Assembly: GCA_021234155.1 (NCBI GenBank)
Contig: JAJEKV010000001.1
Location: 451,736-515,735, forward strand
DNA from: Isoetes taiwanensis
Lineage: Eukaryota; Streptophyta; Lycopodiopsida; Isoetales; Isoetaceae
Reading direction: 5' to 3'
DNA length: 64,000 nucleotides
The translations under genes were made by a program, and so were the position numbers. The notes below the pieces were generated by a model. That model saw nothing but the letters and a program-made list of their open reading frames with translations. It did not search any database and was not told the origin of the DNA. Shown here piece after piece: positions 34,518-46,000 of this stretch. The first letter of the stretch is position 1; every line of letters begins with the position of its first letter.

Positions 34518-36562
34518 TCTTATATTATAATGTTATACCGTAATTCCTGGATTGGATCAAGCCCTAATTTGAATGGTCGAGATCATCTAGGTGCATCTAA
34601 AGGCCGAGATTTCTCGCACAACTTCCTACCACTGTCATTGACCATATTGTGATCTCTTATGGGGAAAGGGTAAAGAAAAAGGGAGGAAAAGGAAAAGGGA
34701 GGAGGAAAGAGAGAACGTGAAGGGGCAAAAAGGCACGGGGAAAAGGGAAAAAGAGAAGGGAAAAATGGTGGGATAAGAGAAGAGAAAAATGAATGGGAAA
34801 GGGGAAAGGGAAAGAAAAAATCACAACGGAACCTGAGAAAAGGGCATGAGGAAAAGGGAAAGAGGTAAAGGGGAAAAGGGAAAGGGAAATGGCATAGGAG
34901 AAAGGGAAAGAGTGGGGAAAAGGGTCAAGAATGGGAAAAGGAAGGAAAAAAAAAGAGCATGGGAAAGGGAAAGGGAAAAAGAGCATGGGAAAAAGGAGAA
35001 AAGGGGAAAGGGTGAGGAAAGAAGAAAAGGGAAGGGAAAAGTGGCATGGAAAAGGAAAAGAGAGAGGGAAAGGGAAGGGAAAAGGGGCACCGAGAAAAAA
35101 TAAAAGAGTGAAAGATTGGGAAAATGAGGAAAAGGGCAGGGAAAAGGGGAACAGGAGAAGGGAAGGGAAAAAAGGCATGAAAAAAGGGGAAGTAAAAAAA
35201 AGAAAAGAAAAAGGAGAGGCAAAGTAGGAAATGGAACCTGGAAAAATGGCATTAGACAAAGGGAAGAGGGAAATGAGAAAAGGGAAAGGGCACGAGAACA
35301 AAAAGGAAGAGGAAAAGGGTGAAGAAAGGGAAAAAAGGAAGTGAAAAAAAGACATGGAAAAAAAGATAAAGGGAAGAGGAAAAGGGTGGGGGAAAATAGG
35401 AAAACGAGAAGAAAAAAGAAAAAAGAAAAAAATGTGGGAAGGGCATGGGAAAAAGAAAGGAAGGGAGAAAGGGTGAAGGAAAGGTAAAAAGGGCACAGGT
35501 AAAAGATAAAGAGTGAAAGGATCGGGAAAGGAGGAAAATGGAAAGGAAAAAGTCCATCATGAAAAGGGAAAAGGAAAAAGGCCGAGAAAAGAAAAAGAGG
35601 GAAAGGGTCAGAAAAGGAGGAAAAGGGAGGGGGAAAAGGAGAACAGGAGAAGGGTGAGGAGCAATGAATTGAAAAAGAGGAAGAGGAAAGTGGAAAAGGG
35701 CACGGGCACAAAAGGAAGAGAGAAAGAGTGAGGAAAGGTGAAAAATATTAGAGGAGAGGGAAAAGTGGAAAAGAGAAAAGGAGGAGAGGGTGGGGAAAGG
35801 AGAAAAATGGGCACATAAAAGGGTAGAGAAAAGGGAATGGAAAGAGGCATAGGGAAAGAGAAAAGAAAAAAGAAGGAAGAATAGAAAGGGAAAAAGGACA
35901 CGGGGAAAAGCGAAAGGGTGGTGAAAGAATGAAAAGGGAAGGGAAAGGAAAAAGGAAAAGGAAGGCGGAAAGTAGAGAAGGCGGAAATTGGAAAAGAGAA
36001 GTGGAAAAGGGCAAGGGATAAAGAGGAAGAGGATGGGTAAAGGAAGGAAAAGGGCATATGAAAAGGTGGGAAAAAGAGAACGAAAAAGGGTCATGGGAAA
36101 AGGGAAAGGGAAAGTGGAAAGTAAAAGAAAAAGGAAGGGAAAAAAGAGAGGAAAAAATGAGAAGGGCAGAGAAAGGATGAAAAGGGAAGGGAAAAAATCC
36201 GTCAGAAAAAAAGGGAAGGGAAAAAGGAAAAGGGGAAAGGGAAGGGAAGTGAAGGGAAAAGGGGTTGAAAAAAGGAAAAAAAAAAAGGGAAGGGAAAAAG
36301 AAGATGTGTAGGAAACATAAGAAAAAAGGGAAAAGGAAAAAGGAAAGTGTGTAGGGAAACGAGGGAAAAGGAAAATGCGGAATAGAGCAAAAGGCAAAGG
36401 GAAAAGGAAGGGTGTCGAATGCACAAAAGCCTCTTAAAGCTCAAAGAATCTTTGGGATTAGTTTCTATTATATTAGATTTATGAAAAGGAGTCCGAGCTG
36501 AATAGGTTTTTGTCCACATAGATTCCCAACTTATGCCCAGCAACGCTGGGCACCATTACTAG
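34518..36562 (+). mobile_element. Helitron H1 (2,045 bp) with purine-satellite cargo
   Basis: It begins TCTTATATTATAATG after an A and ends with the hairpin TGCCCAGC-AAC-GCTGGGCA (36,534-36,552), six bases, then CTAG at 36,559-36,562, followed by T. A-to-T insertion, 5' TC and 3' hairpin plus CTRR are the Helitron signature. The surrounding sequence is copia tail that is continuous in C2 (TAATAGTAAAGATTTTATAGTG), so a near-empty site is present in the same window. There is no Rep/helicase gene, so it is non-autonomous. The 5' ~140 bp, including CCCTAATTTG, GGTCGAGATCATCT and AAAGGCCGAGAT, match Helitron H5. Confidence 0.85.
34658..36420 (+). repeat. Polypurine satellite inside H1
   Basis: About 1.76 kb is nearly all A and G on the plus strand, built of GGGAAAAGG-type words. 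A GGCAYG-like word (GGGCATGAGGAAAAG, GGGCACGAGAACAAA, GGGCACGGGCAC) punctuates it every ~60-120 bp. Long Lys/Arg/Gly frames on plus and Phe/Ser/Pro/Leu frames on minus are artefacts. Confidence 0.95.
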
Positions 36563-36660
36563 TTTATAATAGTATTATAGTGAAAACCAGTACCAATGTC
36601 ACAATATATGAAAAGTGAATATTATGGTTTAGGTGAAGCTGGCCAGTAGAGGACATGTTT
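36563..36660 (+). mobile_element. Ty1-copia relic C3, third segment
   Basis: TATAGTGAAAACCAGTACC through GGCCAGTAGAGGACATGTTT matches C2 at 25,118-25,210. The match stops at 36,660, where the membrane-protein gene begins. Confidence 0.85.
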
Positions 36661-38520
36661 ATGGATGCGGGTGACGGCGAAAAGAAACCAAGGACCGATT
36701 ATAGCTCCCATAATATACATATTAATCCATTTGGGTGCAACCTCAGTGGTAGAAGTAACGGTGACAAGAAAAGCCATGGTTGCTGTAGAAGGCTGGTACT
36801 CAATAGTTTGAGTCCACCCTTCGTCTGGCCCTGACCTGAGCTTGTCTAATGTGTCCCAATTTTTATATGCAAATTGACATATGACTCCAACTAAAACAAG
36901 AAACCTTATAATCCATCTAACAAATACTGCCAAGCTGGACTTCAATTCCTGTGGTGCCTGTGGTTTCAATTCAGAGTATGGCAACTTTATTTCTATTTCC
37001 TGAACATTATTTCCTTGCCTACGTTTGCATTTCTTTGAAAGCCAACAATAGCAATTAACAAGAAACTGCTCTATCTCCACCAATTGGCGGCTGGACACTA
37101 CCACTGTTGCACCAAAGAAAGCCAAGATCGCTGTTACAATATCTACATATGCGTCGTGGACCTTCGTTCCCATCTCTTCCCACTGCCTTTTGGCATCGGC
37201 CTGTACATCTTTGGGTGGGGTAAAATTAGTTAGTAAATTCTCTATACCTTGTTTTTGCTCTGATTCCAAGATGTCAGAAGAGCACAACGTTTCGTCCTTG
37301 TTGTTTTCCTGGCAATTATCCCCGGTTGCCAATCCCTGCCTCAGACTGCTCCAAAATCCCCTCACATCGCTTCCAATTATTGCATTGAAACTTATGTATC
37401 CAATTCCATTGGTGGAAGTCCAATTGATTAGATCAGAAACACAATCAGTTTGACCAAGATTGAACGTAAGCTTAGTTAACTGCTTGGGATCATCTTGAAG
37501 GCCGTCTAACCAAGCCTCGAAACAGGATGACAAGCTCTCCATTTCATTAATAGTAGTGCTGTTCTGGACCTCCTCAGGAAAATTATATGGAGTTGTAAAG
37601 GTGGTTGGTAACCTATAGTAAGAAGCAGTAAACTTGGAACTGAAGGAATAAAGAAAAACCCCAGTGGATAATGGTATCCAATAGGACCTGACACTCTCAT
37701 TGTTGCATGAAGATGAGCTCTTGTTGAACTCCCCACTTTGGACTGGGAACACGCCACTCCTAGTTTGAACACATACATTTCTTACACAGTTGCATTGTTC
37801 AAAGGAGTTCCCTAAATAAGCAACCATATCAGGTCTGTAATATATATACCTGCTACTATCACATGATGTTTCGAACAGTGGATTGGAGTAGTACCAAAAG
37901 CTAGCCTTAATATCTTCTATTGTTCGATTTTCTTCCACAGCTCCAGGAAACCTAGCATTGCTCACCCAGTTCGTCAGATATGAAACTTTTTGTTGAGTAT
38001 TATTGAAATATACCTGTGATAATAGCATTTTGAAGTTGGGATCAGTTACAGTATCATTTTTTACAGCTATTACCTGACCAGTATAGCGGCACATGTTTTG
38101 GCCTTGTTTACCAAATCTATAACCTAAGCAAATCCTTATGCTTAATCCCCAATTCACTGTCATTCTGGCAATTCGGTTATGCTTTCTAAAGGATCCCCCA
38201 ACAACGTGTGGCTCCGGTGAATTAAACATCTTTACTGTGCCGTTGCTGCTGCTAGAACTTGCAACCCTCCATTCACTTAATTTCTTGTAGCTTGTGCCTG
38301 CTTCCTGAATTGTGAAGTAACCAGTCTCCTCTTGAAAGCCATCCACAAGATATGAACGAGTGATCCATTGGTAAAATGGATCCTTGTTTGTGGCAAAAAT
38401 TGTCCTTTCAGAACATGAATTGCCAGTCTCATATACTATATCAGGATAATATTTGGCAGAGGTTATTCTCACAAGTAAGACTGCAAAGATGGAGACGGAA
38501 ATGAGGTTAGAGATTGACAT
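36622..38520 (-). CDS. Uncharacterised secreted/membrane protein (632 aa)
   Basis: An intact single-exon frame. The longest reading starts at 38,607 (661 aa), but I prefer the ATG at 38,520 because it begins MSISNLISVSIFAVLLV and then RITSA, a textbook signal peptide with cleavage before KYYPD. A large cysteine- and Asn-X-Ser/Thr-containing region follows, then three hydrophobic helices (from the 38,607 start: residues about 488-505, 557-580 and 628-648), with a basic loop (KKCKRRQGNN) after the first. This predicts a plasma- or endomembrane protein with a big extracytoplasmic domain. No known domain was recognised. The last 12 codons and the stop (36,622-36,660) lie in copia-derived sequence, so the natural C-terminus is probably lost. 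The first 15 codons and upstream DNA are duplicated at 39,071-39,600. Confidence 0.7.
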   Translation of the reverse strand: MSISNLISVSIFAVLLVRITSAKYYPDIVYETGNSCSERTIFATNKDPFYQWITRSYLVDGFQEETGYFTIQEAGTSYKKLSEWRVASSSSSNGTVKMFNSPEPHVVGGSFRKHNRIARMTVNWGLSIRICLGYRFGKQGQNMCRYTGQVIAVKNDTVTDPNFKMLLSQVYFNNTQQKVSYLTNWVSNARFPGAVEENRTIEDIKASFWYYSNPLFETSCDSSRYIYYRPDMVAYLGNSFEQCNCVRNVCVQTRSGVFPVQSGEFNKSSSSCNNESVRSYWIPLSTGVFLYSFSSKFTASYYRLPTTFTTPYNFPEEVQNSTTINEMESLSSCFEAWLDGLQDDPKQLTKLTFNLGQTDCVSDLINWTSTNGIGYISFNAIIGSDVRGFWSSLRQGLATGDNCQENNKDETLCSSDILESEQKQGIENLLTNFTPPKDVQADAKRQWEEMGTKVHDAYVDIVTAILAFFGATVVVSSRQLVEIEQFLVNCYCWLSKKCKRRQGNNVQEIEIKLPYSELKPQAPQELKSSLAVFVRWIIRFLVLVGVICQFAYKNWDTLDKLRSGPDEGWTQTIEYQPSTATMAFLVTVTSTTEVAPKWINMYIMGAIIGPWFLFAVTRIHKHVLYWPASPKP

Positions 38521-39600
38521 GCTTAGAACTGATGAAAATGTTTCTAAGGCATGCACATTATTTATGTGTTTCTGCCATCGATGGATATACGTGTGGACAC
38601 AATACATTCAAACTGGTCGGCCCACACATGGAATTCTAGAAGGGATAGAATTCTGGACTTTGCGATGCCAATTCCAAGTCTGCTGGGGCCGTAGTTTGGA
38701 TCTCAATTCTGTAATGTCAATTGCATGGCCCAATAATTGGCCATCTCGATCTCATTAATTGGGAGCTGAGGAACTGGTCTGTTGAAGCATTCGTCTGGGA
38801 CCGATGTGCACCATTACTCTTACGTTTTTGGTCTGTTATCCATTACTGAGCGTTCATTTCTGTCCTCTCCCTATTCAAGTGTTACTGTTTATTAAACAAG
38901 AGGTTGACGCGTTCAAGTGTTAAACGATGTTAAAACGATGTTAAAGTTAAATTGAAAAAATGATGTTAAATGAAAAAATGATGTTAAAGTTGCAATGCCT
39001 TGATGTAAAGTGAGTTTTTATAAATTGATGATACTATGCCTTATCCTTAGCGATGCACTAAGATGGTCAAAGACTGCAAAGATGGAGACGGAAATGAGGT
39101 TAGAGATTGACATGCTTAGAACTGTTGTGAAAATGTTTCTAAGGCATCGATGGATATACATTTATGTGGTCGGCCCACACATGGAATTCTAGAAGGCATA
39201 GAATTCTGGACTTTGAACAAAGGTGCGATGCCAATTCCAAGTTTGCTGGGCCGTAGTTTGGATCTCAATTCTGTAATATCAATTGCATGGCCAAATAATT
39301 GGGCATCTCGATCTCATTAATTGGGAGCTGCTGAACTGGTCTGTTGAAGTATTCGTCTGGGACTGATGTGCACCATTACTCTTACGTTTTTGGTCTGTTA
39401 TCCATTACTAAGCGTTCATTTTTGTCCTCTTCCTATTCAAGTGTTCCTGTATTAAACAAGAGGTTGACGCATTCAAGTGTTAAATGATGTTAAAGTTAAA
39501 TTGAAAAAATGATGTTAAAGTTGCAATGCTTTGATGTAAAGTGACTTTTTATAAATTGATGATACTATGCCTTACCCTTGGAGATGCACTAAGACGGCTG
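38478..39600. repeat. Tandem duplication (593 bp offset) of the gene's 5' end
   Basis: The unit at 38,478-39,070 recurs at 39,071 to about 39,600, both starting AGACTGCAAAGATGGAGAC and ending near GATGCACTAAGA. It contains the first 15 codons of the membrane-protein gene, its leader and ~550 bp upstream. The outer copy still has the ATG (complement of 39,111-39,113) and the signal-peptide codons, but runs into FDHLSAS instead of the mature protein. The inner copy has extra 20-30 bp blocks (for example near 38,545 and 38,595). Confidence 0.92.
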
Positions 39601-39819
39601 GAAGATATCCATAGTATACTGAATTTTGGAAGCTAATTTAACTCTTAAAGTATCTATTTTACTCCAAAATAATCGTAAAACAAAACCTTAATGATAAGTA
39701 TACAAATATGAAATAGTAAAAAGAACACATTTCTTGCATGCAAATGTCCGATACTACAACAATACTAAATCCTCTGAGTGTCTTGTGACCAAGCACGGAT
39801 GCTAGTTTGAGAGCCCTCA
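39601..39819. other. Unique sequence left of Helitron H2
   Basis: AT-rich, no gene or repeat recognised. Confidence 0.4.
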
Positions 39820-41804
39820 TCTTATATTATAATGTTGTGTAATGGACCGCACCCTAAATCGGACGGTCGAGGATTTGATTGACCAATGGTGGAGATGATG
39901 TGTGCGTGTCTTCAACTAAAATTTCATCTTAACTATGGCTTCAATATAAAAGGGAAAAGGAAAAAGGAAAAGGGAAAGGGAAAGGGAAAAGGGAAAGGAA
40001 AGGGCAAAAGGAAAACGGAAAAGGGGAAGGTGGAAGGGAAAAGGAAAAACGATGAAAGGGAAAAGGGAAAAGGGAAACGGAAAAGGGGAAGGGAAAAGGA
40101 AAAACGATGAAAGGGAAAAAGGAAAAGGAAAACGATGAAAGGGAAAAAGTAAAAGGAAAAGGGGAAGGGAAAAGGAAAAAGATGAAAGGGAAAAGGGAAA
40201 ACGGAAAAGGGAAAACGGAAAAGGGAAAAGGGAAAAGGGAAAAGGGAAAAGGAAAAAGGAAAAGGAAAAGGGACGGAAAAGGGAAAACGATGAAAGGGAA
40301 AACGGAAAAGGAAAACGAAAAGGGGAAGGGAAAAGGAAAAATGATGAAAGGGAAAAGGAAAAGGGAAAAGGAAAAAAGGAAAAAAAGGGGAAGGGAAAAG
40401 GAAAAACGATGAAAGGGAAAAGGGAAAAGGGAAAAGGAAAAGGAAAAGGGGAAGGGAAAAGGAAAAACGATGAAAGGGAAAAGGAAAAGGAAGAGGGAAG
40501 GAAAAGGAACAACGATGAAAGGGAAAAGGGAAAAGGGAAAAGGGAAAAGGGAAAGGGAAAAGGGAAAAGGGAAAAGGAATAAAAGAAAGGTAAGAGGAAA
40601 AAGGAAAGAGAAGGAGAAAAGGAAAATGGAAAGATAAAAAAGAAAATAGAAAAAGGAATAGAATAGGGCGAGGGGAAAGGGAACGGAAAAAAAGAGCACC
40701 GCGAGAAGGGTAAGGAGTAAAGGTGAGAAAAAGGAGAAAAGGTATAAGGGAAAATAAGAAAAGGTTGCAAAGTCTATGGGAAAAAGAAAAGTAAAAAAGG
40801 AAAAAGAGGGGGAAAAGGGAAAAAGAGAACTTGGGAAAAGGGAACGAGAGAAAGAGAAAAAAGGAAAGGGCGTGAAAAAAAGGGAAAAGAGAAAGGGTCA
40901 AGAAAGAGAAAAGGAAAGGAAAAAAAGAGCATCGAGAAAAAGGAAGAGGGAAAGAATGGAAAAATGAGGGAAAAGGTGGGGGGGAAAGTAGAATAGACAA
41001 AGGGTAGGGGAGCAAGGAATAGGAAAAGAGGAAAAGAGGAAGGAGAAAAAGGGCACGAGAAAAAAGGGAAAAGGGAAAGGGTGAGGAAATAGAAAAAAAA
41101 AAAAGGGAAAAAGAGTATGGGAAAGGGAAAAGAAAAAAGAAACAAGAAAGGGGAAAGTGGAAAGGGGAAAAAGGGGAAGAGGATGGGGAAAGAAGGAAAA
41201 GGGTACATAAAAAAAGATTGAGAAAAGGGAATGGAAAGAGGCATATGAAAAGCAAAGGGGAACAGGAAAAGGGAAAATGTAAAGGTAGGGGGAAAGAGAA
41301 AGGAAAGGGAAAAGGGAACATAAAAGCAAAAAGGGTGGGGAATGTATGAAAAGGGAATGGAAAGTTGAAAGGAAAAGGGAGGCGGAAAAGGAGAAGGGGA
41401 AAACAAAAAGAGCATGAGGAAAAGAGGAGAGAGAAATGGAAAAGAGATGGGAAAATGGCACGTGATCAAGAGGAAGACGGTGGGGGAAAGGAAGAAAAGG
41501 GCACATGAAAAGGTAAGCAAAAGAGAAAAAAAAATGCATGAGAAACGGAAAGAGAAAAGGAAAAGGAAAAGGAAGAGGAAGGGGAAAAGGAAAGGGAAAG
41601 AGAGTAGTGGAAAAATGGGAAGAGCGGGGAAAGATAAAAAGAAAGGGAAAAAGCTGATAAGAAAAAGAGAAAGAAAAAAAGGGGAAGGGGAAAGGGAAGG
41701 CAAAGGGAGGGAGAAGGGGGTTAGAAAAAAAAAAGGGAGAATAAAAAAAGAAAGAAATTAAAGGTTCCTAATTTATGCCCAGCAAGGCTGGGTACCATTA
41801 CTTT
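39820..41804 (+). mobile_element. Helitron H2 (~1,985 bp), defective 3' end, purine-satellite cargo
   Basis: It starts TCTTATATTATAATG after an A, like H1, and has ACCCTAAATCGGACGGTCGAG in its 5' region. The 3' region reads TTCCTAATTTATGCCCAGC-AAG-GCTGGGT, then ACCATTA, then CTTT instead of CTAG. The terminal hairpin is kept but the last two bases of the CTRR end are changed. An intact end of the same family lies 571 bp further on (42,375). No protein gene inside. Confidence 0.75.
39948..41760 (+). repeat. Polypurine satellite inside H2
   Basis: The first 0.6 kb has GGGAAAAGG words punctuated by AACGATGAAAGGG at short intervals. The rest has GGCAYG-type punctuation as in H1 and H5 (AAGAGCACCGCGAG, GGGCACGAGAAAA, GGGCACATGAAAAGG). 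Frames here are artefacts. Confidence 0.95.
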
Positions 41805-42231
41805 TGGTTATTAATGTTTGTAGACATGGGTGAAATCTGGTATTTGCCATCCAATGCCCCTCACCCAAATATTATAACGAATTCCTTGAAAAGAAGACAT
41901 AGGTAGAATCTGTTCCTTCAAATTTGCTATCAAATGGCCTTCATCGAAAATAGTAAGAAAACCAAGTACAACGTATGAGGTTGATATTTTAAGATGATTT
42001 ATTAACAATTTGTATTGTAGTGCTTTTAGGTTCTGTTGGGTCCAGTACTTGAAGCATCTCTCAATCCCACTACCCGGTGAGACACAGAGCCATTGTGGTA
42101 TGATATGTGCCACTTTTAGCATGTGGCAATGTGGAGACCTAACAATTGCTATGAACAAGCATCATCATGTTCTACTCAAAGCTCTCAGATAGATACCGAT
42201 GCAACACTATCTAACATGAAGGAGCTAGATG

Positions 42232-42375
42232 TCTTATAGACATTGTTATACCTTTGAAAAGTTTCCGTTATAATAAAAAATTAAATAGTTGGATTATTCC
42301 CGCAAGCTTTTCTTTTGCGACCAAAAACTTACAGGCTCCCAACATATGCCCAGCAACGCTGGGCACCATTACTAG
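42232..42375 (+). mobile_element. Helitron 3' terminus H3 (possible 144 bp mini-element)
   Basis: GGCTCCCAACATATGCCCAGC-AAC-GCTGGGCA, CCATTA, CTAG (42,372-42,375), then T: a perfect family 3' end. A candidate 5' end TCTTATAGACATTG lies at 42,232 but follows G, not A, so the left boundary is uncertain. It may instead be the read-through terminator of H2. Confidence 0.5.
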
Positions 42376-43035
42376 TTATGACAATATGATCATTACACGG
42401 TGATTGTTCAAAGCACGGACCATCATCCTAGGAGAGAGGTTGGACTTTCTTTGCATTATAAGATTTGGTTTGTTTGATACACTTATCATGTGTCCCACTC
42501 AATTAAGTTGTCTATTAATGTGTTGATATAAGACAAACATGTGTATGATAGAAGATTATTCCAAGAATACTCCAGCATTGACAAAAAATAACAAAAAAGA
42601 AATTAACACAACAAATGCTCAAACAAACAACTAGGGCACAAACATTGGACATAAAGTAAAAGGATCATTATTGGATGTTCCCACAATTGTAGAAGAAATT
42701 AAAAATTTAGATATTATCAAATTTGTTTAGTGTGATCATGTGACTGCTGTTTAACTAAAAGAAAATCTGATGCCAGAAAATTGTTCATTTCAAAGAAAAC
42801 TCCAATTCGACGTGCTCTAAAGAATTAAATAGTAGATAGTTTGAAAATTGCAAATCGACCTGCTTCAAAAAATTAGAAAGCAAAAGCCATATAACAACAA
42901 CTTATAACTAAAGTTTGAATCAAAATCTCCTTCAAGGTGTTTGTTCTTCTTGTTGGTGTGACGCATAATATTGCAACCAAATAAGTACGTGATTTATATA
43001 CCCTATGGCATTCACATCAACCTTTATTCACATAA
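42376..43035. other. AT-rich spacer between opposed Helitron 3' ends
   Basis: No gene recognised. The interval is bounded by CTAG termini in opposite orientations (42,375 plus strand; 43,036 minus strand). Confidence 0.4.
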
Positions 43036-46000
43036 CTAGTCATGGTACCCAGCGTTGCTGGGCATAATTTGGGAACCTGTAAATGTGTTGAATCTCTTTG
43101 TTTCCCCAACTGAGCCACTTTGTTTCTCCATCCGAGCTTCCTATTCCTTTGCTTTCCTTAATGCGTTTCGTCTCTGTAGAGCACTTCTCTATTTATTTAG
43201 CTCTTGCAGCCGCAAGCTCTGGATACTCTCTATGTATTTAGCTCGTGCAACTCAAGCTCCGGCCAATATCTTTGAAAAGAACCATGCCATCTTCTTTTCC
43301 TTCTTTTAAAAGTAAAACATTTTGCTTTTTTGGCACACTAATATTTACAAAATGGTAACCATTTTGTCATTGGAAGCTATGTATTGTTATAACATTTACA
43401 AAATGGTCCTTTTTGTCTATGTATTGTTATAACATTTACAAAATGGTAACCTTTTTGTCATTGGAAGCTGTGTATTGTTTTTGCTCTATTCTTTGTTTGG
43501 TGTATCATTTGGCTTGGTATTATTTTTTCTGCATTTGGCTTGGTAACTTTAAGGGAGCCTCTAACATGTATATTTCGCTATGCATTTTATTGCCTTCTCT
43601 TCTTTGTCAAAAGTCTATATTGCACAATCAACATTACATTATAACATATGTATTGTAGTCTTAAAGTGTGTAATCTTACATTGCATTTACATAAAAGAGC
43701 TCAAAAACCCTTGAGGTTTTGTCCTCCTGGGCACTTTCCTTCGTTGAAAAGCAGTCTTCTAATAAATTGCATTTTACAAAAGTTACCAATGATCAATAGA
43801 AAGCATTTCTTTGTAGATGCTTATCTGCGGACACAATCACGCATTAAAGGTTGCACACATCTCTATTTGTTTGATTAACTCACGGTTCCTATTCGGATAT
43901 CATCCACTAATGATGCTATTGCTTGAAGCTTGAGCAATCTACACTATTCTTTTGCTTGAGCGGTTGGTCAAGCAATTGGTCGGATGATCAAGTGCTCTGT
44001 TATCTTCATGCAGCTTTATCTTGCATTAACAATCTCAATCTCAGCGAGAAAAAATTTCCCTTTAAAGCCCTTTCCAACAACCTTGTAATTAGTTCTAACA
44101 TGACGGATAGGGAGCCCATTTTGAACACGGCATATAAGTAAAGATATGCAAAACTTTTGTATATTATCAAGGCAAAGGGCAAAAGTAAAAGGGAGCTCCA
44201 AGTAAGGCACTTAGGAGCTTAGTAATTGGCTTCAAGATAGGAGCTTAGTAATTGGCCAAACAAATTATGTTTGACCAGTTGCTTGCAAGATAGATGTAAG
44301 CCAGGTTGCAATAATTTGCATAAAAGTGCACAAAACAATATGCACAAAGAATGACATCTTTACAAATAGTAAAAATACTTGCGCATCTCATTTGGTGCCA
44401 TAAACGATCATCTCTTTCAGATTTCCTATCCCGAATTAAGCAGAGAGCATAACCGCACCTAATCATAGCAGCGAATTCCACGAAATATGCAAGCGTCAAT
44501 CCTTCTCACTGTGGACATATACAGATGAAGGCAATGCCTTTTTTATAACTCCATTTGCATCAGCATTACGATAGTTTACCTGAGCAACACCTAAAATTAG
44601 AAAATAGCTAAATATTTTAATTATGTAAAGCTCTAAGAGCAGCATATCGTTGAGCTATTCTAGACTTTGAAAAATTTGCAACTCAAAATCTGAAGAAAAC
44701 CCATTTTAGAGTGATCCTGCTAATGTAAAATTGCTAATGGCAGTAAAGGTGGCTGCATTTTAGACCATGATCTTCATCTTTACCATCTAAAATAAGTGCA
44801 TTTCTCAGTGCACCCAATACTCCAGATATCAAACTAAACATCAAAATATGCTCTGTAGAATGTTTTGGATAGCCTAAAATCCAAGTACATATATGTCATT
44901 CATTTGCTCAATGTTAATTAAATGATAAAAGTCATGCAATATATTTCAAGATTTTAGCAAGATTTCAGACAATGACCCTTTCTAAACATGCAAAAAAGGT
45001 CATAGATAAAATATCATCTCTTTATTTAACTCTATCAAAGAAAGGACAAAGGTGGAAAGGAGAAAATAAAAGAGAACGAAATAAAAAAAAGAAAAAGATG
45101 GGGATGAAATCTTTGGGTTTTAAAGATTTGCTTAAAGTTTTGCGAAATGAAGACAAACGGGGATCTTGTGATGCTTGGTTATAGCATAAGAACATTCACA
45201 TACCTTCTTTGGCATTGAAGTTATATCAGGTGTGGCTCTGTCCCAATGATTTGTGAAGTGCAGCAGACATGTAACAGAATCCCGGCCTTGGAATATGGCT
45301 GAAGAGAGGAATTCCAGTCTTGGAACATGCACCTAAGAGAGCGCTCAAGATAAAAGGAGAATCTTTGCGTCGATGCTCGGATCGATAAAGAAGCAGCGGC
45401 ATGCAGAACGTTTCCTTGTTGAGCATTGCATGAAGGATGCATTGGTATGCCAAGACATTAAATTTAAAATCCATAAAGATCTATTAAAAACGTTTGACCA
45501 TGATTATCAAAGAAATATTGGAGGAAGCTTTGTAGGCATTCACATAAAAATCCTTCCAGAATACCAGTTTTAAAAGAAAATCTTTGAAACTAATTCTATT
45601 TTTCCGGTTTATGCCTTCTGACAAAAAAAAATCTGACTTTTAAGCATCGGAAGGTGTTTTAGGTTCAAAGACACAAAGAAGAGCTAGGGTCTAAGTCCAA
45701 AGAAGAAGGTGTAATGGTAACAAATCATATGTCTGTCTACATGTTAAAAAAGGTTCACTTGCATTTGCAAAATATAGATCTTAATTTACCTTGATCCTTT
45801 TAATTTGCCCGGTTCAACAATTCGTCCCAAAAAAAAGAATGAGCAAGTCTTTGTCGATCTCACGGGCAAAGGCTTCTCTTAGCAGCGATTTCGTGCAATA
45901 CTTTTAAAAGAGATTCTCCATCGGTAATGACTCTCTGCACAACTACTTTCGAGAACCCAAGCGGATAAAAAGCGGTTTCTCCTTCTAACGACATTTCCTT

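Noticed and set aside
34657-36424. Frames up to 390 codons rich in Phe/Ser/Leu/Pro (minus) or Lys/Arg/Gly (plus)
   Set aside because: They arise because polypurine or polypyrimidine DNA lacks stop codons in several frames; composition is purely that of the repeat. The same applies at 13.2-14.1, 39.9-41.7 and 47.1-48.7 kb.
38806-38830. GTGCACCATTACT resembles the Helitron 3' end
   Set aside because: No hairpin precedes it and no CTAG follows; it is part of the duplicated gene-upstream region.
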